A stretch of DNA of 64,000 nt. Origin: Devosia sp. 2618. GTDB lineage: Bacteria > Pseudomonadota > Alphaproteobacteria > Rhizobiales > Devosiaceae. Shown in pieces: positions 1 to 7,616 of this stretch (position 1 is its first letter; each line of letters opens with the position of its first letter). Below the pieces are notes generated by a model, which was not told where the DNA came from, did not search any database, and saw only the letters and a program-made list of their open reading frames with translations. The stretch spans positions 992,001-1,056,000 of the forward strand of contig NZ_JBEPOO010000001.1 in assembly GCF_040546815.1 (NCBI RefSeq), written 5' to 3'. Position numbers and translations under genes: made by a program.

Positions 1-3000
1 CATGGTTGCCGAAGCCATGCGCGGCTCGTGGACGGCGCGTCTTTATGCCGACCCAAAGGCCGAATCGCTGTCGAGCACCAGTTTCCTCGTCGAAGATTTC
101 GAGCCCGAGCGTCTGGCCTTCGATATCACCGCGTCGGAGGCACCGTTTGAAACCGGCGTCGTCACCGATGTCGATGTCGCGGCCAAGTATCTCTATGGCG
201 CCACGGCGCCGGGCCTTGCCATCGAGGCCGATGCCATCATCCGCCCGGTGACCACGCTGGATGGTTTTGCCGGCTACACCTTTGGTCGTCTCGATGACAC
301 CATCGAAACCGATCGCGAACCGCTCGGCGTTGTCGGCACGACGGACGAATCCGGCAATGCCGTGGCCGAAATCACCATTCCCGAGCCACAGGTCACCACC
401 CGTCCGCTGCAGGCCCAGTTGCTGCTGCGCCTGGTCGACACCAATGGCCGCAGCATCGAGCGCAGCATCAGCCGCCCGGTGCTCGCGAGCGGCAACCGCA
501 TCGGCATCAAGCCGGTGTTCAGCGATGCCACGGGTCTCAGCGAAGGCAGCCAGGCGCAGTTCAACATCGTCGCCGTTTCGCCAGAAGGCAAAGCGGTCGC
601 CAGCACGGGCCTTGAGTGGAGCATCTCCCGCGTTGAAACCACCTATCAGTGGTATCGCAACGGCAGCACCTGGCAGTGGGAAGCCCTGACCACCACGCGT
701 CAGGTCGGCACCGGCAGCGTTGACACGCCAGACGGCGGTCCTGCCACGATCGGCGCCAATGTCGACTGGGGCCTCTATCGCGTTGAAATCAATGGCGATG
801 GCACCTCGTCGAGCTACGAGTTCTACGCCGGCTATTACTACGCCGATGCAGGTTCGGACACGCCGGACACGCTGCAGGTCGCCCTCGACAAGACCAGCTA
901 TCGCGTTGGCGAGACCGCCAATCTCAAGCTCGATCCGCAGTTTGCGGGCACGGCGTTGATCATGGTCGTCGACAACCGCGTCATCGCCATGCAGGCGGTG
1001 GACGTTCCTGAAGACGGCACCACGGTTCCGCTCGAAGTCACCGACGAATGGGGCCCCGGCGCCTATGTGACGGCGATCCTTTATCGTCCGTCCAATGCTG
1101 CCGAAAAACGCATGCCATCGCGTGCGCTGGGTTTGGCTTTCGCCGATGTCGATCCGGGTGACCGTAAGCTTGATATCAAGCTGGAAACGCCGCAGGTCAC
1201 CCTGCCGCGCCAGAGCTTCACCACCACTGTTGAGGTCGGCAATCTCGCGGCTGGCCAGACGGCCTATGTCGCGGTTGCGGCTGTCGATCTCGGCATTCTC
1301 AACCTCACCAACTTCAAGGTGCCCGATCCAGATGGCTGGTATTTCGGCCAGCGTCAGCTCGGCATGGACATCCGCGATCTCTATGGCTCGTTGATCGATC
1401 CGACCCAGGGCCTGGCTGGCGCATTGCGCTCTGGCGGTGACGGCGGTTCGTCGCGCACCGGCACGCCTCCGCCGACATCGGTGCTCGTTGCCCAGCATTC
1501 GGGTATCGTGCAGGTCGATAGCGAAGGCAAGGCGACCATCACCTTCGACATGCCCGACTTTGCCGGCACCGTGCGCATCATGGCCATGGCCTGGACCACC
1601 AATGCGGTGGGTCATGCCTCAGCCGATGTGATCGTTCGCGATCCGGTCGTGGTCACGCTCAGCCCGCCACGGTTCCTGCGTGTCGATGACGCGTCGCGCC
1701 TGTTGGTTGAAGTCAACAATGTCGGCGGCAAGGCGGGCACCTATTCCGTCGCGCTGTCGACCGGAACAGGCATTTCGACCGATGCCGAAAAGCAGGAATT
1801 CGACCTCGACGAAGGCGCAAGAACGTCCCTTAATCTGGGGCTCAAAGGCGTGTCGATTGGCGATTGGCCGATTGTACTGACGATCACTGCACCCGATGGA
1901 TCGACGCAGACCAAGGAGTTTCTCCTCGGCGTCCGCCCGATCAGTGCTCCAGTCACGACCAGTCGCGTGCTGCCTATTCCGGCAGGCGAAAAGGTCACTG
2001 TCGGCGCCGATTTCTTCGATAGCTACATGTCCAACACCGGTGCGATGACGCTGGCCATCGGCCCGCTGTCCCGCCTCGATGTGCCCGGCCTGTTGCTGTC
2101 GCTGGATCGTTACCCCTACGGTTGCGCCGAGCAGCTTTCCAGCCGTGCATTGCCGCTGCTTTACCTCAACGACGTTGCCAAGCTTATTGGCACCGCCGGC
2201 GACGACAAGCTCAACGAGACTGTGACCAGCGCGATTGCCAATGTGCTGGCCAAGCAAAGCTCGGGCGGCGGCTTCGGCCTCTGGGGGCCGTTCGACGGCG
2301 GCGACATGTGGCTCGATGGCTTTGTCACCGACTTCCTGCTGCGCGCCAAAGCGGCCGGTTACGCGGTGCCGGAGCAGTCGCTAACCCGTGCGCTGGATAA
2401 CCTCTCCAACCAGCTGTCCTACGCCTCCGACTTCGACAATGGCGGCGAAGACGTGGCCTATGCGCTCTACGATCTGGCCCGCGCTGGCCGGGCCGCCATG
2501 GGCGACCTGCGCTACTACCACGAAGCACGTCTCTCGGCCTTCGGTTCGCCGCTGGCCAAGGCGCAGCTTGGTGCGGCGCTGGCGCTCTATGGCGATACGA
2601 CACGCGCCAACTCGGCCTTTGCGGCCGCGTTGGAAGCCCTCGCACAGCCCGACAACAGCCGGAAATACCGTTCCGATTATGGTACGCGGTTGCGCGATAC
2701 GGCTGGTGTGCTGGCCCTTGCTGCCGAGTTCAAGCCCGAGGGTGTGGACCTGACGGCTCTGACCAGCCAGTTGGCGAAGCTGCGTGATCGCAAGACCTAT
2801 ACTTCGACGCAGGAAAACAGCTGGACGCTGTTGGCCGCCGCTGCTCTTGGCGCTGCCAGCACCGATGGCTCGGTCACGCTCAATGGCGAGGCCCTGACCG
2901 GCCAGACCTATCGCGCCTATGATCAACTCGATTACGCGCCGGTCGAGATCGCCAATACCGGCACCACGGCCACCGAGGCCAAGGTCACGGTCACTGGCTA

Positions 3001-3475
3001 TCCCGCTACTGCACCCAAGGCCTCGAGCGATGGCTTTACGGTGGTCCGGACCTACTATCTGCCGGACGGCACCGAAGTTGATCCGCAGGCGGCGCCGCTA
3101 TCCCAGAACGATCGTCTCGTTGTGGTGATCAAGGTGACGCCACAGCAGCTTGGCTCTGGCCAGTATGTGGTGGCCGATCCGCTGCCAGCTGGGTTCGAAA
3201 TCGAGAACCCCGACCTGTCGGCAGGTGGCGGTGCCAATGATTTCAGCTGGGTCACGCTCGATGGCGCAGCCCATGTGGAATCACGGACGGATCAGTATGT
3301 GGCGGCGTTCCGCTTCTTCTCTGATCCCGGCAGTTTCACGACGGCCTATCTGGTACGTGCTGTTTCGCCCGGCAAATTCGTCCTGCCAGGCACGACCGTG
3401 GAAGACATGTATCGCCCCGAATTCCGCGCCAACGGAGTCTCGGGCAGCATCGAGGTCACCGCGACCGGGCCATGA
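1..3475 (+). CDS. Alpha-2-macroglobulin family protein, 5' end missing
   Basis: C-terminal 1157 residues of a bacterial alpha-2-macroglobulin (YfhM-like). These periplasmic protease traps covalently capture attacking proteases through a thioester. The thioester motif is visible as CAEQ (codons at 2123-2134, in the context YPYGCAEQ), so this is a thioester-competent form. It is preceded by MG and bait-type beta domains and followed by the alpha-helical thioester domain and a C-terminal receptor-like domain. The reading frame is open to the left edge, and the ATG at base 2 is unlikely to be the start, because family members are usually 1500-1900 residues. pbpC follows 130 bp downstream, the classic pairing that couples protease inhibition to wall repair. 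Signal peptide or lipobox cannot be judged because the N-terminus lies outside the window. Confidence 0.93.
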   Translation, partial: MVAEAMRGSWTARLYADPKAESLSSTSFLVEDFEPERLAFDITASEAPFETGVVTDVDVAAKYLYGATAPGLAIEADAIIRPVTTLDGFAGYTFGRLDDTIETDREPLGVVGTTDESGNAVAEITIPEPQVTTRPLQAQLLLRLVDTNGRSIERSISRPVLASGNRIGIKPVFSDATGLSEGSQAQFNIVAVSPEGKAVASTGLEWSISRVETTYQWYRNGSTWQWEALTTTRQVGTGSVDTPDGGPATIGANVDWGLYRVEINGDGTSSSYEFYAGYYYADAGSDTPDTLQVALDKTSYRVGETANLKLDPQFAGTALIMVVDNRVIAMQAVDVPEDGTTVPLEVTDEWGPGAYVTAILYRPSNAAEKRMPSRALGLAFADVDPGDRKLDIKLETPQVTLPRQSFTTTVEVGNLAAGQTAYVAVAAVDLGILNLTNFKVPDPDGWYFGQRQLGMDIRDLYGSLIDPTQGLAGALRSGGDGGSSRTGTPPPTSVLVAQHSGIVQVDSEGKATITFDMPDFAGTVRIMAMAWTTNAVGHASADVIVRDPVVVTLSPPRFLRVDDASRLLVEVNNVGGKAGTYSVALSTGTGISTDAEKQEFDLDEGARTSLNLGLKGVSIGDWPIVLTITAPDGSTQTKEFLLGVRPISAPVTTSRVLPIPAGEKVTVGADFFDSYMSNTGAMTLAIGPLSRLDVPGLLLSLDRYPYGCAEQLSSRALPLLYLNDVAKLIGTAGDDKLNETVTSAIANVLAKQSSGGGFGLWGPFDGGDMWLDGFVTDFLLRAKAAGYAVPEQSLTRALDNLSNQLSYASDFDNGGEDVAYALYDLARAGRAAMGDLRYYHEARLSAFGSPLAKAQLGAALALYGDTTRANSAFAAALEALAQPDNSRKYRSDYGTRLRDTAGVLALAAEFKPEGVDLTALTSQLAKLRDRKTYTSTQENSWTLLAAAALGAASTDGSVTLNGEALTGQTYRAYDQLDYAPVEIANTGTTATEAKVTVTGYPATAPKASSDGFTVVRTYYLPDGTEVDPQAAPLSQNDRLVVVIKVTPQQLGSGQYVVADPLPAGFEIENPDLSAGGGANDFSWVTLDGAAHVESRTDQYVAAFRFFSDPGSFTTAYLVRAVSPGKFVLPGTTVEDMYRPEFRANGVSGSIEVTATGP

Positions 3476-3547
3476 GGGATGGGTTGCCGTGCCTTTTCGG
3501 AATGCTGCGAGTGCCTCGTCCGCTGACGGTCGGGGTTTACACCGGGT

Positions 3548-3678
3548 CACCTCTGCCTTCGGGGGAGAGGTCGGCGGCAAAGCCGACGGGTGAGGGGGCC
3601 TTACCTTGACTCAGAGCGAAGACAGGCCCCCTCATCCGACCCTGCGGGTCTACCTCTCCCCCGAAAGGAGAGGTGAAG
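3548..3678. repeat. Inverted pair of GC-rich intergenic repeats
   Basis: Two copies of a roughly 50-base repeat face each other. The left half reads CACCTCTGCC...GGTGAGGGGGCC and the right half GGCCCCCTCATCC...GAGAGGTG. Each copy contains its own short hairpin (for example TCGGCGGCAAAGCCGA). The same family recurs near 9.3, 25.7, 31.1, 48.9 and 51.3 kb. The right copy runs into the predicted N-terminus of pbpC. Confidence 0.8.
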
Positions 3679-5780
3679 AAAAAAGGCCCGCCTCGTGGGC
3701 GCGGTGGCTGACGATTGGCGGTTTTTCGCTGTTCGTTGTCGTCGTTGCCGGCATTATCCAGCTCAATTCGGCGATCATCGGTATCGCCGGAACGCTGCCG
3801 CCGACGCCTGATCTGGCGACGCTGCCGGTTTCGGTGTCGGTGACCGATCGCGATGGTGCACTGCTTCGTCCGTTCACAACGCGTGATGGCCGCTGGCGGC
3901 TGCCGGTCGACCGCACTGGTGTTGATCCGCGCTTTATCGACATGCTGATCGCCTACGAAGATCGCAGCTTTGCCGAGCATGACGGCATCGCCTGGAGTTC
4001 GATGTTCCGCGCTGCCGCCCAGTTTATCGGGGCAGGCGGCAATGTCGTTTCCGGCGGGTCGACCATCACCATGCAGGTGGCGCGGCTGGTGGAAGGGGCG
4101 CCGACGCGCAATCTCTGGGGCAAGCTGCGCCAGATGGTGCATGCCGACCGGCTCGAGCACGAACTCACCAAGGATCAGATCCTTGATCTCTACCTGACGC
4201 TTGCGCCCTATGGCGGCAATATCGAGGGTATTCGCGCCGCCAGCCTTGCCTATTTCGGCAAGGAGCCGACCCGGCTGACCACCGCCGAGGCGGCCTTGCT
4301 GGTTGCCTTGCCGCAATCGCCCGAGGCACGTCGGCCGGATCGCGATCCGCTGGCCGCACAACGCAGTCGCGATATGGTGCTGGATCGTCTCTTTGCGCTG
4401 GGTGCATTGGGCGAAGAGGAGGCCATCGCCGCCAAACGTGAACCCGTTCCTATCGCGCGCCGCGAATTTCCGATGCTGGCCGCCCACATGGCGCAGCAGG
4501 CCGTGCGCCTCCAACCCACCGCTCGCAGCGTGGAACTGACCATCGACAAGCGTCTGCAGGATGCGCTGGAACGGCTGGCCGCTGGCCGGGCGCGTCTGCT
4601 CGATCCCCGCGTCTCCGTCGCCATTGTCGCCGCCGATATCGACACTGGCGAAATTCTTGCTTCGGTCGGCTCCGCGGGCCTGTTTGCCACGCAAAGCGCT
4701 GGTTTTGTCGATATGACCACGGCCATCCGCTCGCCGGGGTCGACACTCAAGCCGCTGATTTACGGGCTGGCCTTCGAGCTGGGTCTGGCCCATCCGCAAA
4801 GCCTTATCGACGACCGGCCAACTGCCTTTGGCTCCTATGTGCCGGTCAACTTCGATGGCTTCAGCCGCGGCACCGTCACCATCCACGATGCGCTGACGGA
4901 ATCGCTCAATATCCCTGCCGTGGTCGTGCTTGATGCCGTGGGTCCGGCGCGCCTCGTGTCCCGCCTGCGCCGCGCCTATGCCGATCCGCGCCTGCCGGTT
5001 GATACGGCCCCGAGTCTCGCCGTAGGCCTTGGTGGCGTTGGTATCACGCTGCGCGATCTGGTGTCGGTCTATGCCGCCATCGGCAATGGCGGTGTGCCGG
5101 TGCAACTGCATGACGGCGTCCGGCCCGTGCCCGCCGTCACAAATTCGGCGCCGGTGCTTGACCCGGTTTCGGCCTGGTATGTCTCGGACATTCTTGCGGA
5201 CGTGCCGCCGCCGCTCAACGGTTCGCCGGGGCGCATCGCTTACAAGACTGGCACCTCTTATGGCTATCGCGACGGCTGGGCGATTGGATTTGATGGCAAG
5301 ACGGTCATTGGCGTCTGGGTCGGACGTCCCGATGGCGCGCCGGTGCCCGGTCTCTCCGGCATTGTCGGCGCTGCGCCAATCCTCTTTGAAGCGTTTGACC
5401 GTCTCGGCAATCGCAAGGCGCCGCTGCCACGAGCGCCGCAGGGCGCGATTTTTGCGTCCAACACTGAATTGCCTATGCCACTGCGCCGGTTCCGCCATCC
5501 CAACGAGTCCATTGTCGCCCGTCAGGCCGCGCCGCAGATTGCGTTCCCCACTGATGGCGTCGACCTCGATCTGGGCCTTGCCTCAGGCTATGGCGCGCCA
5601 TTGACGGTCAAGGTGCGCAATGGCGTGCCGCCCTTCACCTATTTCGCCAATGGGGCGCCGATTGGCCGCCCCGACTTTGCCCGGCAAAGCGCCTGGGCGC
5701 CCGATGGTCCGGGCTATGTGACGCTCTCGGTGGTGGATGCCGAGGGGCGAGGGGATACGGTTACTGTGTTCCTGAACTAG
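3606..5780 (+). CDS. pbpC: Penicillin-binding protein 1C
   Basis: Bifunctional class A peptidoglycan synthase of the PBP1C type. A single membrane anchor lies at about residues 34-56. The GT51 transglycosylase domain has the catalytic Glu in YEDRSF (E118) and the GGSTITMQ motif. The transpeptidase domain has S379-T-L-K, a downstream SLN and K547-T-G. A C-terminal PBP1C-type beta domain ends the protein. The only in-frame start seen is TTG at 3606, which has no good ribosome binding site. The first 25 or so codons run through a GC-rich palindromic repeat (residues PPHPTL to ERRGEE are repeat-encoded), so the N-terminus is uncertain. It follows the alpha-2-macroglobulin gene, as in many proteobacteria. 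The function is well supported by the motifs. Confidence 0.92.
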   Translation: MTQSEDRPPHPTLRVYLSPERRGEEKRPASWARWLTIGGFSLFVVVVAGIIQLNSAIIGIAGTLPPTPDLATLPVSVSVTDRDGALLRPFTTRDGRWRLPVDRTGVDPRFIDMLIAYEDRSFAEHDGIAWSSMFRAAAQFIGAGGNVVSGGSTITMQVARLVEGAPTRNLWGKLRQMVHADRLEHELTKDQILDLYLTLAPYGGNIEGIRAASLAYFGKEPTRLTTAEAALLVALPQSPEARRPDRDPLAAQRSRDMVLDRLFALGALGEEEAIAAKREPVPIARREFPMLAAHMAQQAVRLQPTARSVELTIDKRLQDALERLAAGRARLLDPRVSVAIVAADIDTGEILASVGSAGLFATQSAGFVDMTTAIRSPGSTLKPLIYGLAFELGLAHPQSLIDDRPTAFGSYVPVNFDGFSRGTVTIHDALTESLNIPAVVVLDAVGPARLVSRLRRAYADPRLPVDTAPSLAVGLGGVGITLRDLVSVYAAIGNGGVPVQLHDGVRPVPAVTNSAPVLDPVSAWYVSDILADVPPPLNGSPGRIAYKTGTSYGYRDGWAIGFDGKTVIGVWVGRPDGAPVPGLSGIVGAAPILFEAFDRLGNRKAPLPRAPQGAIFASNTELPMPLRRFRHPNESIVARQAAPQIAFPTDGVDLDLGLASGYGAPLTVKVRNGVPPFTYFANGAPIGRPDFARQSAWAPDGPGYVTLSVVDAEGRGDTVTVFLN

Positions 5781-5790
5781 CCAATAGATA

Positions 5791-5808
5791 CGGGCCCCGA
5801 AGGGCCCG
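5791..5808. terminator. Short GC hairpin after pbpC
   Basis: Perfect 7-bp stem CGGGCCC/GGGCCCG with a CGAA tetraloop, 10 bases after the pbpC stop. There is no T-run on the plus strand, so it may be an mRNA 3'-end stabiliser rather than an intrinsic terminator. It lies between the convergent pbpC and curlin genes. Confidence 0.45.
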
Positions 5809-5835
5809 ATGGATAGTCGCGCGATGTGTGTTCCC

Positions 5836-5868
5836 GACCTCTTGGTTCGACAAGCTCACCATGAGGTC
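5836..5868. repeat. Short palindromic repeat unit
   Basis: GACCTCTTGG and CCATGAGGTC form a 10-bp stem with one mismatch around TTCGACAAGCTCA. From memory, a GGTTCGACAAGCTCACCATGA-like core is a widespread short intergenic repeat in proteobacteria. It sits in the convergent gap between pbpC and the curlin gene. Confidence 0.45.
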
Positions 5869-5879
5869 TCAAGGCGCTC

Positions 5880-6299
5880 TCAGAACCCGAACACGGTGGT
5901 CAGGCTCGACTGGCCATTGCCGTTCTGGGCGCAGGAGGCGTTGGTGTTCTGGCCGAACTGGAACAGGCCGCAGCTATTGTTGTTGCCGTTCTGGTTGACG
6001 GTGCCGGTGTGGCCATTGCCGTCCTGCAGGATCACGCCATTATTGCCAGAGCCGTTCTGGCTGCCGCCAGCGTGGTTGCCATTGCCGTTCTGAATGACAT
6101 TGGCGCCGGTCGAATTCATGCCCTGGAACAGCGAGAACAGTCCAAGCCCGAGGCCGAGGGCCTGTTGCTGATCTGGGTCGGTTGGGGTGAAGTTTACCGA
6201 AATCTGGCCACCGGCCATGGCTGGTGCGGTGAGGCTGGCGGCGCCGATCACGGCGGCAGCAAGGGCGGCTACGAGTGTCTTGGTGAACTTGGTGGTCAT
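5880..6299 (-). CDS. Curlin-repeat amyloid subunit (CsgA/CsgB-like)
   Basis: Secreted curli-type subunit of 139 residues with a signal peptide (cleavage near APAMA-GG, about residue 29). It carries imperfect curlin repeats rich in Gln, Asn and Gly, such as QNGNGN, QNGSGNN, QDGNG and QNGNNN. Family members polymerise outside the cell into beta-helical amyloid fibres. Whether this is the major subunit or the nucleator cannot be told. There are only about five repeat units after a longer N-terminal stretch with FTPTDPDQQQALG. Two cysteines lie in the C-terminal repeats (NNNSCGLF and NASCAQ); E. coli CsgA, as I recall, lacks them. A strong ribosome binding site (AGGAGAG) precedes the ATG. It is the third gene of a minus-strand curli island and probably has its own promoter (see the element at 6398). 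Confidence 0.85.
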   Translation of the reverse strand: MTTKFTKTLVAALAAAVIGAASLTAPAMAGGQISVNFTPTDPDQQQALGLGLGLFSLFQGMNSTGANVIQNGNGNHAGGSQNGSGNNGVILQDGNGHTGTVNQNGNNNSCGLFQFGQNTNASCAQNGNGQSSLTTVFGF

Positions 6300-6397
6300 G
6301 GCGTCTCTCCTGTTGGGTTCTGATCTGTGTTTGCTGGGGTGTTCCAGCCGATGACCAGAGATTAGGAGCCGCCGGCTGAACCGATCCGGAGCGGCGT

Positions 6398-6415
6398 ATT
6401 CATAATTCGTTCACC
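6398..6415 (-). promoter_or_regulatory. Conserved upstream element of curlin genes, copy 1
   Basis: The plus-strand text ATTCATAATTCGTTCACC differs at only 2 of 18 positions from ATTCAGAATTCGTTCATC at 7496-7513. Both lie 95-100 bases upstream of a curlin start codon on the minus strand. Further downstream the two leaders also share GTTCAG, TCATCGGC and ACAGGAGA blocks. This looks like a shared promoter or activator site. The regulator is unknown. Confidence 0.55.
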
Positions 6416-6441
6416 GCGAAAATTACCTCTGCGCGCGCAAT

Positions 6442-6472
6442 AAAAAGGGCCCCAGTCGCCTGGAGCCCTTTT
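6442..6472 (-). terminator. Intrinsic terminator after csgH
   Basis: Stem AAAAGGGC-CCAG pairs with CTGG-GCCCTTTT around a TCGC loop with one internal mismatch. On the minus strand it ends in a T-run, about 22 bases after the csgH stop. It separates csgH from the downstream curlin gene, which implies an independent promoter there. Confidence 0.75.
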
Positions 6473-6493
6473 AAGTGGTTGATGTTGTTGAGC

Positions 6494-6883
6494 TCAACGC
6501 AGGTTTGCAACCTCCTGGTTGCAGTCGAACGCTTGGCCGTTGGCCGATACGCTGAAGTCGACCTTGTAGTTTGAGCCGGCATTGATCATCACCTTGCCCA
6601 GAGCTGTCTGCTGATTGGCTATGGCGGTGAAATTGCCGCCCTGGCTGATATTGGAGCTGCCGCCGCCGCTCGAGCTCTGCAGGCGGAAGGTGTAGGAGCC
6701 CTGCAGCGGAACAGCGCTCAGCACGGCGCCTTCGATGACCAGCATGCCGTTCTGGGTGCTGGTGACATAGCCGCAGGTGTCTGACGGGGCGCCTGCATTG
6801 GCCAGGCTGGTGGTTGCGACAATGGCGGCGAGGCCGAAGCCGAGCAGGCCGATCGCGCTGATAGTCTTGATACTTGTGGTCAT
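6494..6883 (-). CDS. csgH: Curli assembly chaperone CsgH
   Basis: Periplasmic protein of 129 residues with a signal peptide ending near SLANA-GA (about residue 30). The mature part has the CsgH hallmark block GSYTFRLQSSSGGGSSNISQ, then a Gly-rich beta-sandwich. Two cysteines (TCGYV near the start, FDCNQEV near the end) could form a disulphide, as described for the family. CsgH is an alphaproteobacterial curli accessory protein that inhibits premature curlin fibre formation in the periplasm. It lies between two curlin genes on the same strand. It is preceded by AGGAGGAT and by a strong hairpin that separates it from the upstream subunit gene. csgE, csgF and csgG are not in this window. Confidence 0.85.
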   Translation of the reverse strand: MTTSIKTISAIGLLGFGLAAIVATTSLANAGAPSDTCGYVTSTQNGMLVIEGAVLSAVPLQGSYTFRLQSSSGGGSSNISQGGNFTAIANQQTALGKVMINAGSNYKVDFSVSANGQAFDCNQEVANLR

Positions 6884-6920
6884 GAGATCCTCCTGGAATG
6901 GGGTTTTGGATGAGCGTTCA

Positions 6921-6944
6921 GCCGGAAGGGTCAGCCCTTCCGGC
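6921..6944 (-). promoter_or_regulatory. Intercistronic hairpin between curlin subunit and csgH
   Basis: Perfect 10-bp stem GCCGGAAGGG/CCCTTCCGGC with a 4-base loop, lying 26 bases after the curlin stop and about 40 bases before csgH. It has no T-run. It is likely a 3' stabiliser or partial terminator that lets the subunit mRNA exceed csgH mRNA. This role is inference. Confidence 0.6.
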
Positions 6945-6969
6945 TATCCGCAATTCACGTCAGAACCGA

Positions 6970-7401
6970 TCAGGGGCAGGCCTGCACGAAGGCGGTGACA
7001 TTGCCCGAACCAGCCTGGTTCACATTGGCGTTGCAGTTGTTGCCGACCTGCACACCGGCGGCGATGTTGCCGTTGCCGTCCTGGGTGATCATCGTATTGT
7101 GGTTGCTGCCGAACTGGCCGACGCCTGCTGCGTTGCCATTGCCCTGCTGCCAGACATCTGCGCCGTTGTTGAAGCCGTTCTGGCCAACCGCGCCAACGTT
7201 GCCATTGCCGAACTGCTTGACGATAGTGTCATTCCAGATGCCGGTCTGGTCGATGCCGATAGTGTTGCCCGAACCGCTCTGCTGGCCACCGGCGCTCTGG
7301 CCGAAACCGAACTGGTTGACGAAGATGCCTGCGGCCATTGTTGGGGCTGCGGAGATGGCGAGGAGTGCGGCGACTGCGGTGGTGATGACGATGCGCTTCA
7401 T
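6970..7401 (-). CDS. Curlin-repeat amyloid subunit (CsgA/CsgB-like)
   Basis: Secreted 143-residue curlin-family protein. A signal peptide (about residues 1-24, TMAAG) is followed by roughly six or seven imperfect units. Each holds Gln-X-Gly-X-X-Asn steps such as QQSGSGN, QFGNGN, QNGFNN, QQGNGN, QDGNGN and QAGSGN, the ladder of Gln and Asn that stacks in the curli beta-helix. Two cysteines lie close to the C-terminus (NNCNAN and VQAC). It is the first gene of the minus-strand curli island, with an AGGAGA ribosome binding site and the conserved element at 7496 upstream. It shares the repeat chemistry but little exact sequence with the second subunit at 5880. A major/minor pair is plausible, but the assignment is not possible from sequence alone. 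Confidence 0.87.
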   Translation of the reverse strand: MKRIVITTAVAALLAISAAPTMAAGIFVNQFGFGQSAGGQQSGSGNTIGIDQTGIWNDTIVKQFGNGNVGAVGQNGFNNGADVWQQGNGNAAGVGQFGSNHNTMITQDGNGNIAAGVQVGNNCNANVNQAGSGNVTAFVQACP

Positions 7402-7495
7402 TTTGTTTCTCCTGTTTGGCTACGTTCCCTCAGAACGCTTCTTGCCGATGACTGTTGGTTTAAACAGGTGAGCCGGAACCGGGTCTGAACCCGGA

Positions 7496-7513
7496 ATTCA
7501 GAATTCGTTCATC
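7496..7513 (-). promoter_or_regulatory. Conserved upstream element of curlin genes, copy 2
   Basis: ATTCAGAATTCGTTCATC on the plus strand matches the copy at 6398 at 16 of 18 positions and stands at nearly the same distance from its start codon. The rest of the 7402-7616 gap holds the subunit leader and, near 7590, the AT-rich end of the convergent-side spacer. No other gene is seen there. Confidence 0.55.
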
Positions 7514-7616
7514 ATCAAAAAAATGTGCGGGCAGGGCAGAATAAAAGGCGAAATCCCCGCATGGACGGAGATCTCAAACTGGATGGTTCTTGATTTAGTA
7601 TAAGAAAATCAATGAC

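Noticed and set aside
3537..5498. Long minus-strand open frame (over 650 codons) opposite pbpC
   Set aside because: It is antisense to a gene with complete PBP1C motifs, has Arg/His-rich composition typical of shadow frames, and begins in coding sequence with no ribosome site.
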